Shown here in pieces: positions 38,481-46,315 of a stretch of 64,000 nucleotides of DNA (the first letter of the stretch is position 1; each line of letters opens with the position of its first letter). Below the pieces are notes generated by a model. The model worked only from the letters and a program-made list of their open reading frames with translations. It was not told the origin of the DNA and did not search any database. The DNA is taken from contig NC_018485.1 in the NCBI RefSeq assembly GCF_000304315.1, positions 2,450,501 through 2,514,500 of the forward strand, read 5' to 3'. Made by a program: the position numbers and the translations under genes. The DNA is from Methylocystis sp. SC2 (GTDB lineage Bacteria; Pseudomonadota; Alphaproteobacteria; Rhizobiales; Beijerinckiaceae).

Positions 38481-38759
38481 ATGAGAGAACAGCCCTTGAG
38501 CAGCTCTGTCCTAAGCGTTCGGGTTTCCGCCGAGGAGCGCGCTCTTCTGGAAGAAGCGGCGGCGCAATCGCACACCACCTTGAGCGAATTCATGCGGCGT
38601 CGCTCGATCGAGGCGGCGGAAGCAGAGGTTCTCAATCGCTCCAACATCACCATTCCGGCCAAAGACTGGGCGGCGTTCGAAGCATGGATTGGCCGCCCTG
38701 CGGAGGCGGTTCCTGCGCTTGCGGAACTCGCGCGCCGCGCCCCGTCCTGGAAAGGCTAG
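38481..38759 (+). CDS. tacA: DUF1778 ribbon-helix-helix antitoxin (TacA-like)
   Basis: A 92-residue antitoxin. The N-terminal ribbon-helix-helix is seen in LSVRVSAEERALLEEAAAQSH and TLSEFMRRRSIEAAE. The C-terminal arm (FEAWIGRPAEAVPALAELARR) is the usual toxin-neutralising region of DUF1778 proteins. It precedes a GNAT toxin gene by 3 bp, the standard TacA-TacT arrangement. The start could be ATG 38481 or ATG 38460. The shorter one is chosen because the inverted repeat at 38462-38478 would otherwise lie inside the gene. Confidence 0.88.
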   Translation: MREQPLSSSVLSVRVSAEERALLEEAAAQSHTTLSEFMRRRSIEAAEAEVLNRSNITIPAKDWAAFEAWIGRPAEAVPALAELARRAPSWKG

Positions 38760-38762
38760 CGC

Positions 38763-39278
38763 ATGGCGGCGGTCACGCCGCCCCGTCCGCTCGCTGAAAG
38801 CGACGACCGCAGCCAATTCGACTGCGGGCGGGAATCCCTCAATAGCTGGTTTCGGCGCCATGCATGGGCGAACCACGCCAGCGACATGTCGCGCGTGAGC
38901 GTGATCGCGGATGCGACGAGCGGGCGCGTCGTCGGCTATGTCGCCCTGAGCGCCGCGCAAATCGAGCGTGCCTATCTGCCCAAGCCTCAGCAACGCAACC
39001 GCCCTGACCCCGTGCCCGTCCTGCTGCTCGGCCGGCTCGCGGTCGATAAGGCCTGTCAGGACAGAGGCTATGCCGTCGACCTGCTGCACTACGCCCTGAA
39101 GACCGCGCTACGGGTTTCCGAAAGCGTCGGGAGCATGGGCGTGATTACGCACCCGCTCGATGACGGCGTGAGGGGCTTCTATGCGCGATGGGGATTTCAG
39201 GAGCTGCCCTTCGACCCGCGCCGCGCGATGATTGTCCGCATGGCGGACTTGCGGGCGAATTTCAGCAACAAATCATAG
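38763..39278 (+). CDS. tacT: GNAT acetyltransferase toxin (TacT-like)
   Basis: A 171-residue GNAT protein. The acetyl-CoA site is in LLLGRLAVDKACQDRGYAVDL, where the pattern QDRGYA replaces the usual Q/RxxGxG/A. The N-terminal FDCGRESLNSWFRRHAW (from SQFDCGRESL) and GYVALSAAQIER are typical of TacT-type toxins, which acetylate aminoacyl-tRNA and block translation. It forms a module with the DUF1778 antitoxin just upstream. A stem-loop (39285-39306) lies right after its stop. The DNA turns AT-rich immediately downstream, marking the border of the OLD-nuclease segment. Confidence 0.9.
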   Translation: MAAVTPPRPLAESDDRSQFDCGRESLNSWFRRHAWANHASDMSRVSVIADATSGRVVGYVALSAAQIERAYLPKPQQRNRPDPVPVLLLGRLAVDKACQDRGYAVDLLHYALKTALRVSESVGSMGVITHPLDDGVRGFYARWGFQELPFDPRRAMIVRMADLRANFSNKS

Positions 39279-39284
39279 TTGCTT

Positions 39285-39306
39285 AATTGCTGGCAATGCA
39301 GCAATT
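39285..39306 (+). terminator. Stem-loop downstream of tacT
   Basis: AATTGCTG and CAGCAATT form an 8-bp stem around a 6-base loop, beginning 6 bp after the tacT stop. The short T-poor tail (GTATTTC) makes it a weak terminator at best. Confidence 0.5.
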
Positions 39307-39401
39307 GTATTTCAGATATTGTGAAAGCTAGAGTTTTTGCCGTGGCATTCTTTTTGCCGACTGTGTAACCTTTTGTCGCTTTCCTATGAGGGGAATCATC
39401 G

Positions 39402-41492
39402 ATGCGGCTAACAGGATTTCAGGTCAAAAATTTTCGTTCTGTCGTCGATAGCGGGTGGATTGAAACTGACGGAGTAACCGCCCTCGTTGGCGTGAACGAG
39501 TCCGGCAAGACAAACCTTTTGCTGCCATTGTGGAAACTAAACCCCGCACAAGAGGGGGAGCTGAAGCCCACGTCGGATTACCCAAAAGCTAATTATGGAG
39601 CGGTTCGCGCTAATCCCTCCGAATTCCAGTTCATCACCGCCGAATTTGATTGCAGTGAGCTAGCTAGTGACCTCGCAAAAATGTCAGGAGCGCCGAAGGA
39701 AGCGTTAGATATTGTTCGTGTCTCTCGTAATTTCGATGAGGAATATTCTATTTCGTTTCCAAAGCACCAACAGGTGCGGTCGCGTAAAGCCTCTGACATA
39801 CGAAGCTTAATTGAGGGAGCAATATCCGAGATAGAGGGGATGCAGCCGCTTGCGAAGGAAGCTGCCACCAAGCCAGAGCTGCTCAAGGCACTGGCGACGC
39901 TGAATGCAGAGATAATAGTTGATGAAATCGGAGCTGCTGAAATTGCAGAGCTCCTCAGCATCCTAAAGAAGTCAAATCCGTCGAGCCCAGCCTCAACGAG
40001 CACTATTGTTCCCCGCTACGCTCGTCTTGCTGAGGAATTAGCTGAAATTGCGGAAAAAATTAACGCTCCCGCTCCCTCGGATGTCGAAGGTGTTCTTGAC
40101 TATGTAATCGAGCGTATTCCCCGCTTTGTCTATTACTCCAACTACGGGAATTTAGATTCCGAGATTTATCTTCCTCACGTCGTTGATAATCTCAAGCGAA
40201 CCGACCTTGGTGCACGCGAAGCTGCTAAAGCCCGAACACTTCGGGTGCTGTTTAGCTTTGTTCGCTTGAAGCCCCAAGAAATTTTAGAACTCGGCAGAGA
40301 TTTCAGCGATGCACAAGGCAGACAGCCAACTCCTGCTGAAATCGAGGCTATCGCTGAGAAGAAGCGGGAACGCACCATCCTGCTAAATTCCGCTGGCACC
40401 GACCTGACAAAAAGATTCAAGGACTGGTGGAAGCAAGGCGACTACACATTCGAGTTTCAAGCTGACGGCAACCATTTCCGCATTTGGGTTAGTGACGCTC
40501 GCCGTCCTGAGAAAGTTGAGCTCGAAGACAGGAGCACGGGCCTTCAATGGTTTCTGAGCTTCTATCTCGTGTTTTTGGTTGAGAGCCGCAAAGATCACGA
40601 AAACGCAATTTTGTTGCTCGATGAGCCGGGCTTGTCCCTGCATCCCCTAGCACAACGTGATTTGTCCGCTTTTTTTGAAAATCTCTCCGCAACAAACCAA
40701 ATTCTCTATACGACGCATTCCCCTTTCCTAGTGGACGCGGACATGTTGGACCGAGCGCGTAAGGTGTTTGTGGCGGGTGACGGCTCTACGAAAGCTTCTG
40801 CCGACCTCCGGCGGGGTAACGAAGACCCACGAAAGTCCGGCGCGACTTACGCTATCTACTCGGCCCTCAACATGAACGTTGCGGAGAGCATTCTTTATGG
40901 ATGTCACCCCGTGATTGTCGAGGGGCCGTCTGACCAACATTATCTTGCGACAATCAAGATGCTCCTGATACGGACGAAAAAAATAAGCCCAAAACGCGAA
41001 ATTGTTTTCCCACCCTCTCATGGAGCAAGAAACGCCAAGGTGGTTGCTAGCATTCTGAGTGGTCGGGATGAAGTTCTTCCATTTATGCTTCTAGATGGTG
41101 ACGAAGCCGGAAAAAAGATGGCAACGGATCTACAGAATGGGTTCTATCAAAAAGCGAAAGACCACATAATGTTGACAGACAGCTTTGTGGGTTTTGAAGA
41201 TTCCGAAATCGAAGACTTGTTCCCTCCTGAATTTTTGGCTGATGTAATCGACCGTTGGGAGCGCCGTTCCGATACGCCGTTTGCAGACGTAGTGGAAAAG
41301 GGAAAGCCTATTGTCCCTCAGATTGAAGCATGGGCGGCAAGTCAAGGAATCACATTGCAAGAGGGCTGGAAAGTGGACGTTGCGCGAGAGGTCAAGAAGC
41401 GAGCCCTCGCGGTCGGGTTGGACAAGTTTTCAGGCGTTTTGGATAATTGGAAGAAACTTTTCGAGAAGCTCCTGGCTTCTGACGGAAGCTAA
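39402..41492 (+). CDS. OLD-family ATP-dependent endonuclease (AAA ATPase plus TOPRIM)
   Basis: A 696-residue protein of the OLD (overcoming lysogenisation defect) family. The ATPase half has FQVKNFRSVVDSGWI, Walker A GVNESGKTN (residues 30-38) and Walker B AILLLDEPGLSLHP (Asp 407, Glu 408), followed by TTHSPFLVD. The C-terminal TOPRIM nuclease has its Glu in VIVEGPSDQHYL (about 507) and the metal pair in MLLDGDEAG (Asp 565 and 567). OLD and GajA-type proteins are DNA nucleases, many with anti-phage roles. No GajB-like helicase or reverse transcriptase adjoins it, so it is a solitary (class 1) form. The base composition is clearly more AT-rich than its neighbours, indicating transfer. Confidence 0.9.
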   Translation: MRLTGFQVKNFRSVVDSGWIETDGVTALVGVNESGKTNLLLPLWKLNPAQEGELKPTSDYPKANYGAVRANPSEFQFITAEFDCSELASDLAKMSGAPKEALDIVRVSRNFDEEYSISFPKHQQVRSRKASDIRSLIEGAISEIEGMQPLAKEAATKPELLKALATLNAEIIVDEIGAAEIAELLSILKKSNPSSPASTSTIVPRYARLAEELAEIAEKINAPAPSDVEGVLDYVIERIPRFVYYSNYGNLDSEIYLPHVVDNLKRTDLGAREAAKARTLRVLFSFVRLKPQEILELGRDFSDAQGRQPTPAEIEAIAEKKRERTILLNSAGTDLTKRFKDWWKQGDYTFEFQADGNHFRIWVSDARRPEKVELEDRSTGLQWFLSFYLVFLVESRKDHENAILLLDEPGLSLHPLAQRDLSAFFENLSATNQILYTTHSPFLVDADMLDRARKVFVAGDGSTKASADLRRGNEDPRKSGATYAIYSALNMNVAESILYGCHPVIVEGPSDQHYLATIKMLLIRTKKISPKREIVFPPSHGARNAKVVASILSGRDEVLPFMLLDGDEAGKKMATDLQNGFYQKAKDHIMLTDSFVGFEDSEIEDLFPPEFLADVIDRWERRSDTPFADVVEKGKPIVPQIEAWAASQGITLQEGWKVDVAREVKKRALAVGLDKFSGVLDNWKKLFEKLLASDGS

Positions 41493-41517
41493 AGCCGCGC
41501 AATCGTCCAGCCGCTCA

Positions 41518-41750
41518 CATTTTAGCCGAGGCCAATTTCCGCAAGCGTTTCCGAGCCTTTGTCGGCGGATGGCTTCGTTCTTCTGATCGTCGGTGAGGTT
41601 CGGTTTGCGCCCCAGCTTCACAACCCGCGCCTTGGCGCGGCTGCCCCCTTCGCTGGTGCGCGCGCGGATGAATTCGCGCTCGAACTCGGCGAGAAAGACG
41701 GTGAGCATAAGCCGCCCGTGCGGGGTTGTCGTGTCCGCCCATGCGGCTTG
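41518..41750 (-). pseudogene. Truncated serine recombinase (resolvase/invertase) fragment
   Basis: The - strand encodes WADTTTPHGRLMLTV, then LAEFEREFIRARTSEG and RAKARVVKLGRKPNLTDDQ, which belong to the end of the catalytic domain and linker of Pin/Tn3-type serine recombinases. The catalytic serine part at the N-terminus is missing, two residues are lost between LTV and LAEFERE, and the frame shifts near the C-terminal DNA-binding end. It cannot be active. Lying between the OLD nuclease and ParDE, it is a trace of the mobile element that probably delivered this segment. Confidence 0.85.
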
Positions 41751-41805
41751 CGAGCGAGCGGATTTCGGCTTCTGCTTTCCCGATACGGCGCGCGGCAAGC
41801 CGCCT

Positions 41806-42108
41806 TTATTCCGGCGTCCATTCGATTGCGGCAAGATCGCGCGCGCCGTCGATGATTCGCACGATCTGTGCGCCATATTCGGTGAGACGGTAAAACGCCA
41901 GCCAACGCTCGATCACCCATACCCGCGCGTCGGGCGCAATCTCCGGACGCGCCTGTCCGATGTGCGGATGCCGTGCGAGATGGGCGCAACCTTCCTCGAT
42001 GCGGTCATAGATCGCGTCGGCAATCGCCTCGCTATTCCTTGCAGCAATGTAAAGCCAGATATCCAAGAGGTCTTCGCGCGCGCGGCGCGTGTAATGGAGT
42101 TTGGCCAC
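41806..42108 (-). CDS. parE: ParE/RelE-family toxin
   Basis: A 100-residue toxin of the RelE/ParE superfamily. The N-terminal LHYTRRAREDLLDIWLYIA, the central HLARHPHIGQARPEI and the strand WLAFYRLTEYGAQIVRIIDGARD are standard for ParE, which poisons DNA gyrase. Typical RelE catalytic residues for mRNA cleavage are not evident, favouring ParE. It starts 4 bp after the antitoxin stop. Its 3' end lies about 55 bp from the recombinase fragment. Confidence 0.92.
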   Translation of the reverse strand: MAKLHYTRRAREDLLDIWLYIAARNSEAIADAIYDRIEEGCAHLARHPHIGQARPEIAPDARVWVIERWLAFYRLTEYGAQIVRIIDGARDLAAIEWTPE

Positions 42109-42112
42109 GCGA

Positions 42113-42373
42113 TCAGTCTTTTGCGGCGGCTTGGCGCGCGCGCGCTTCCTTCTTCAATTCGGAAAAGTCCAGCTCGCCGACGTCGCCGCTGTCAACGCCC
42201 TGCCGCCAGGCTTCCCGCAGGAGCCGCAGTTTTTCAGCCTCCTGCCGCTCGGCCTTCTCCATCATCCGCAGCGCTTCGCGGACAACCTCGCTCGATGAGC
42301 TGTAGCGCCCGCCCGCGACCTTCGCCTTGACGAATTCCGCCAGCTCGTCGGTCAAGGACACGTTCATATTCAT
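42113..42373 (-). CDS. parD: ParD-family antitoxin
   Basis: An 86-residue antitoxin with an N-terminal ribbon-helix-helix (NVSLTDELAEFVKAKVAGGRY, then SSSSEVVREALRMM; one block of the family). The C-terminal helix (LREAWRQGVDSGDVGELDF) wraps the toxin. ParD binds its own promoter and neutralises ParE. The 111 bp upstream to the NfeD gene contains an AT-rich stretch (42410-42440) that would hold the promoter. The parD-parE order and 4-bp spacing are usual. Confidence 0.93.
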   Translation of the reverse strand: MNMNVSLTDELAEFVKAKVAGGRYSSSSEVVREALRMMEKAERQEAEKLRLLREAWRQGVDSGDVGELDFSELKKEARARQAAAKD

Positions 42374-42484
42374 TGGGATGCCTCTTGGGTGCGCCTAACG
42401 ACAAAATACCGCGAAATAGCAAATTTTGCTAATATTAGGCATCTAGAGGCGTCAGATCCGCAAATTTCGTCAAGCCGCCAAACC

Positions 42485-42949
42485 TCACGCGAGCGGCGCC
42501 AGCACCAGCGCCAAATTCTCCACCGCCACGATTCGCGCCCTGGCGCCGGGCGCGAGGCTCTCGACCGGCGACTCTTGCGCAAGTCGCGCCTGCCATTCGA
42601 CGCCGGACCAGAAGACGACGCCATGCGTCTTCGTCACCTCATGCGTCGTCGTCAGTTCGCGCCCGATCAGATCGCTGCTCTTATCTTCTTCGATGTCGGC
42701 GTTTTGAAACCGCTGCAGCGGCTTCCTGCCGACGATGGCGATCAAGAGACTGGCGCCGGCGACGATCGCCGCGGTTTCGACGAGCGGCGGGCGCCAGCCG
42801 GTGGCGTAGAGAACCGCGCTGGTCAGCAGCGCCCCGACCGCGACGAACATCACCGGCGAGAGGCCGATCACCACAATGTCGAGTCCGAGCAGGATGAGGC
42901 CGGCGATCAGGCTCGCATTGGCGGGATCATAGAGAAAGGCGGTCTCCAT
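42485..42949 (-). CDS. NfeD-family membrane protein
   Basis: A 154-residue short NfeD protein. Two or three membrane helices (ASLIAGLILLGLDIVVIGL, then PVMFVAVGALLTSAVLY, with ETAAIVAGASLLIAIVG) are followed by a C-terminal OB-fold of about 60 residues (GVVFWSGVEWQARL, PGARARIVAVENLALVL). NfeD proteins pair with stomatin-like proteins and are thought to organise membrane microdomains. The gene starts immediately after the stop of the paraslipin gene, the typical stomatin-NfeD operon. It lacks the protease domain of long NfeD forms. Confidence 0.92.
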   Translation of the reverse strand: METAFLYDPANASLIAGLILLGLDIVVIGLSPVMFVAVGALLTSAVLYATGWRPPLVETAAIVAGASLLIAIVGRKPLQRFQNADIEEDKSSDLIGRELTTTHEVTKTHGVVFWSGVEWQARLAQESPVESLAPGARARIVAVENLALVLAPLA

Positions 42950-43942
42950 CTATTCCGTTTCCCGCCAGGGCTGCGCGCGGCGCTGCTGCGCGTCGCTCGA
43001 CGCGGGGCTGGCGTTGACGGCCTTGAGCACCGCCATCGCCTTGGCGATCCAGCCGGCGGGGTCGGCGCCGTCGCCCATCAGCACCAGGGAATTGCCGGCC
43101 TTGGCGAGGCGGCCATATTGCTCGATGGCGCTTTTGGCGACTTCGAGCTGCACCGCCTGATCGCCGCCCTGCTGGGTGATTTGCGTGCGCACCAGTTCGA
43201 TGGCCTTCGCCTGGCCTTCGGCGCGCAGAATCGCCGCCTGTTTCTCGCCGTCGGCGCGGTTGATCTCGGACTGTTTCACGCCTTCCGATTCGAGCACCGT
43301 CGCCCGCTTGTCGCGCTCGGCCTTCATCTGCCGCTCCATCGACTGGCGCAGCGATTCGGGCATGGCGATGTCCTTGATCTCATAGCGCGTGACATGCGCG
43401 CCCCAGAGCTGGGCGGCGTCGGAGACGGCGCGCACGACCCGCTCGTTGATCTCGCTTCGGTTCTCGAAGGTCTTGTCGAGCTCCATCGAGCCGATCGCCG
43501 AGCGCATCGAGGTCTGCGCCAGATTGATGATGGCGCGGCGGATGTCCTGCGCGCCATAGGCCGCGTCCTTGGCGTTGACGATCTTGTAATAGAGAACGCC
43601 GTCGATGGTGACGGTGGCGTTGTCCTTGGTGATCGCGTCCTGCTCCGGCACGTCGATCACCTGTTCGCGCAGATCGAAAGTGTAGGCCACCCGCTCGACG
43701 ATCGGCCAGACGAAATTGACGCCGGCGGTCAGCGATCGGTTGTAGCGGCCCAGCCGCTCGATGACGAGCACGGTCTGCTGGCGCACGAAGCGCACCATCG
43801 TCGACAGCGCCAGCAGCGCGACATAGGCGAACCAGAACAGCGGATTTTGGAAGAGGCCGATCGGCAGGCCGAGGTTGAAGGATCGGTCGATGATCAAGAG
43901 GCCGATGGCGGCGGCGCCGACGATAAAAAGTGCGAAACCCAT
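42950..43942 (-). CDS. SPFH/Band 7 paraslipin (QmcA-like)
   Basis: A 330-residue stomatin-family protein. One N-terminal hydrophobic helix (GFALFIVGAAAIGLLII) and a second hydrophobic part are followed by the SPFH domain: RFVRQQTVLVIERLGRYNR, VPEQDAITKDNATVTIDGV and MRSAIGSMELDKTFENRSEI. A long charged helix follows (QMKAERDKRATVLESEGVKQ). The start at 43942 has GGAGGG eight bases upstream; the longer frame to 43999 is not supported. With the NfeD gene it forms a membrane-microdomain operon, anchored in the inner membrane. Confidence 0.94.
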   Translation of the reverse strand: MGFALFIVGAAAIGLLIIDRSFNLGLPIGLFQNPLFWFAYVALLALSTMVRFVRQQTVLVIERLGRYNRSLTAGVNFVWPIVERVAYTFDLREQVIDVPEQDAITKDNATVTIDGVLYYKIVNAKDAAYGAQDIRRAIINLAQTSMRSAIGSMELDKTFENRSEINERVVRAVSDAAQLWGAHVTRYEIKDIAMPESLRQSMERQMKAERDKRATVLESEGVKQSEINRADGEKQAAILRAEGQAKAIELVRTQITQQGGDQAVQLEVAKSAIEQYGRLAKAGNSLVLMGDGADPAGWIAKAMAVLKAVNASPASSDAQQRRAQPWRETE

Positions 43943-44118
43943 GGAATGAACCCTCCGCGATAGGCGCGTTGAGAGAATGTCATCGAGCGACAGAGACACG
44001 GGCGCTCCTATTCATGGCGCATGGGGGCGGCCTTCCCGCGAAGGCGCGCCCTGGGCGCCGGTCGAGATCTAGCGCGCCAGACACGCTGAAGGCGTGCGCC
44101 GGCGCATGTGTTCGATGC

Positions 44119-46023
44119 TCAGCGCTGTCTCCACCAGCTTTCGAGCGTCGGACCGAACATCGGCGATGCATAGCGCGGCAGTCGCGCCGGGCGCGCGATG
44201 TCGGTCGAATGCGCCAGCCATTGATCGGACGCATGAAACAGCGGCACGACGTAGAAGCCGGACAGCAGCACGCGGTCATAGGCGCGAACGGCGGTGATGA
44301 AATCGTCGTGGCTTGTCGCGGCCAGCAGGGCGGCGATGAGCGCATCGATCGCGGGCGAAGCGGCGCCGGCCAGATTGAAGGAGGCTTCCTGGTTTGCGCT
44401 CGACGACCCCCAGCGCATGCGCTGCTCATTGCCCGGCGACGCCGAGGCGATCCATTGGCCGAGCATCATGTCGAAATCAAACTTCTGGCGGCGGCGCTGA
44501 TATTGCACCTCGTCGACGAGGCGCACGCGGGCGTCGACGCCGATGCGCTGCAGCGAGCCGGCGTAGTTGAGCGCAAGCCGCTCCTGATTGCGGTCCTTGA
44601 CCATGATCTCGAAGGCGACGGGCTCGTCGTCCTTGCGCAACACGCCGTTTTCGATGCGGTAGCCGGCGCTCTCGAGCAGATCGAGCGCGCGCTTGGCCAT
44701 CTCGCGGTCGCGGCCGGAGCCGTCATTGACCGGCGGTCGCCAGCGGCCTTCCAGAATGTCGTCGCGCACGGCGCCCGGAAACGGCGCCAGCAAAGCGCGC
44801 TCCCCGGCGGAGGCCGGGCGGCCGGAGGAGGACAATTCGGATTCGTCGAAGAAGCTTTTGGTGCGGGTGTAGAGGCCGGCGTAGAGATTGGCGTTGACCC
44901 ACTCGAAGTCGAACATCATGCCAAGCGCTTCGCGCAGGCGGATGTCCTTGAACAGGGGACGGCGCGTATTGAAGACGAACCCTTCCATGCCTTTGGGGTT
45001 TTCGTTCTTGAGCGTCTCCTTCACCACGCGTCCGTCGGCGAGCGCCGGGAAGTCGTAGCCGCTCGCCCAGCGCGTCGTGCTGGTTTCGTCGCGATAGTCG
45101 AGCAGGCCCGCCTTGAAGGCCTCGAACAGGGAGTTGCCGTCGCGGAAATATTGAATGTCGATCTCGTCGAAATTGTAGAATCCGCGCTGGCTCGGCAGGT
45201 CGGCGCCCCAATAATCCTCATTGCGGCGCAGCAGCAGGCGGGCGCCGACTTGCGCGTCGGCGATCACATAGGGGCCGGAGCCGACGGGCTTGGCGAGCGT
45301 CGCTTCGGAAAAGCGTTCGACGTCGGTCGCGTGTTTGGGCAGCACCGGCATGATCGCGAGGATGAGCGGCAGCTCCCGGTCGCCGACGCCTGAGAGGTCG
45401 TAGTGGACGGTGTGCGCGTCGGGCGCGTCGATCGATTTGACCAGCCCATAGGCGATGCGCTGCTGCGGCCGGCCCTTCGTCTTCAAGAGATCGAAGGAGA
45501 ACAGCACGTCTTCCGCGGTGATCGGCTTGCCGTCGGAAAAGCGCGCGCGCGGGTCGAGATGGAAGGTCACCTGCGAACGCGCCGGATCGACGTCGATCGA
45601 GCGCGCGATCAGCCCATAGAGGGTGAAAGGCTCGTCCTGCGAGCGGGCCATCAGGCTTTGGAAAACATTGCCGACAAGGCCCTGCGCGGCGGTTCCCGAC
45701 TTGAGATTGAACGGGTTGAGGCTGTCGAAGGTGCCGGCGAGGCCGACGCGAAGTTTGCCGCCCTTGTTCGCGCCCGGCTCGGCGTAAGGGAAGTGATGGA
45801 AATCGCTCGGTAAAGCAGGCGCGCCGTGCATGGCGATCCCATGCGTCGGGCAGGGCGCTTCGGCCGCCCGGGGAGGCGGCGCGGCGCCCGAAGCGGGCGC
45901 GGCGATAAGGAGCGAGAGGGCGAAGCTGAGCGCGCGGCGCCCCCGCATTGGCTGTTCGCCGCCGCCGCTGGCGGGGCGTCTTGCAGGAATCGGGTGAATC
46001 TTCATCGGCGGACCATAATCCAA
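44119..46023 (-). CDS. Extracellular solute-binding protein family 5, YejA-like
   Basis: A 634-residue periplasmic binding protein. A signal region (RRALSFALSLLIAAPASGAA) lies about 30 residues in. The mature start has HGAPALPSDFHHFPYAEPGA and GGKLRVGLAGTFDSLNPFN, the YejA signature, followed by PITAEDVLFSFDLLKTKGRP and KGMEGFVFNTRRPLFKDIRL typical of peptide-binding SBP_bac_5 proteins. YejA binds oligopeptides such as microcin C for the YejBEF permease. No permease or ATPase gene is adjacent, so it is an orphan here. The start is not certain: ATG 46023 has AGGA at fair spacing, while 46005 and 45948 are shorter options. Confidence 0.9.
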   Translation of the reverse strand: MDYGPPMKIHPIPARRPASGGGEQPMRGRRALSFALSLLIAAPASGAAPPPRAAEAPCPTHGIAMHGAPALPSDFHHFPYAEPGANKGGKLRVGLAGTFDSLNPFNLKSGTAAQGLVGNVFQSLMARSQDEPFTLYGLIARSIDVDPARSQVTFHLDPRARFSDGKPITAEDVLFSFDLLKTKGRPQQRIAYGLVKSIDAPDAHTVHYDLSGVGDRELPLILAIMPVLPKHATDVERFSEATLAKPVGSGPYVIADAQVGARLLLRRNEDYWGADLPSQRGFYNFDEIDIQYFRDGNSLFEAFKAGLLDYRDETSTTRWASGYDFPALADGRVVKETLKNENPKGMEGFVFNTRRPLFKDIRLREALGMMFDFEWVNANLYAGLYTRTKSFFDESELSSSGRPASAGERALLAPFPGAVRDDILEGRWRPPVNDGSGRDREMAKRALDLLESAGYRIENGVLRKDDEPVAFEIMVKDRNQERLALNYAGSLQRIGVDARVRLVDEVQYQRRRQKFDFDMMLGQWIASASPGNEQRMRWGSSSANQEASFNLAGAASPAIDALIAALLAATSHDDFITAVRAYDRVLLSGFYVVPLFHASDQWLAHSTDIARPARLPRYASPMFGPTLESWWRQR

Positions 46024-46315
46024 CGTCCTGTCGCAAGAAGCGAGTCGCGCTTAAGTTTTCGGTCATTTTTTTGAGATAGTTGTGGGCAAAAAGCGCCGAC
46101 TCCAAGCATTGAGCGCTCCGTCCGGCTGGAATTTACTGCCGCGACCATGTAAGAGCGATGCCGTCGCCTCGTCGGCGTCTCGCGATCGCGCTGGAACACG
46201 GGCTGGTCTAGTTCCATGGCGCTGTGGCGCGAAGGCGGCTCCCGTTATGACGCGATCTTGAAACTATCCGGAGCCGGAGAGCGCCGGCCAGCAGGACAAT
46301 CGAAAGGAACTTCCG

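Noticed and set aside
39402..41492. OLD-family gene as part of a complete Gabija system
   Set aside because: Gabija needs a GajB UvrD-like helicase next to GajA. None lies on either side.
42389..43963. 524-residue open frame on the + strand
   Set aside because: It is antisense to NfeD and the paraslipin, which are both well supported, and has low-complexity composition.
43930..45393. 487-residue open frame on the + strand
   Set aside because: It lies opposite the YejA-like gene, which has a signal peptide and clear family signatures.
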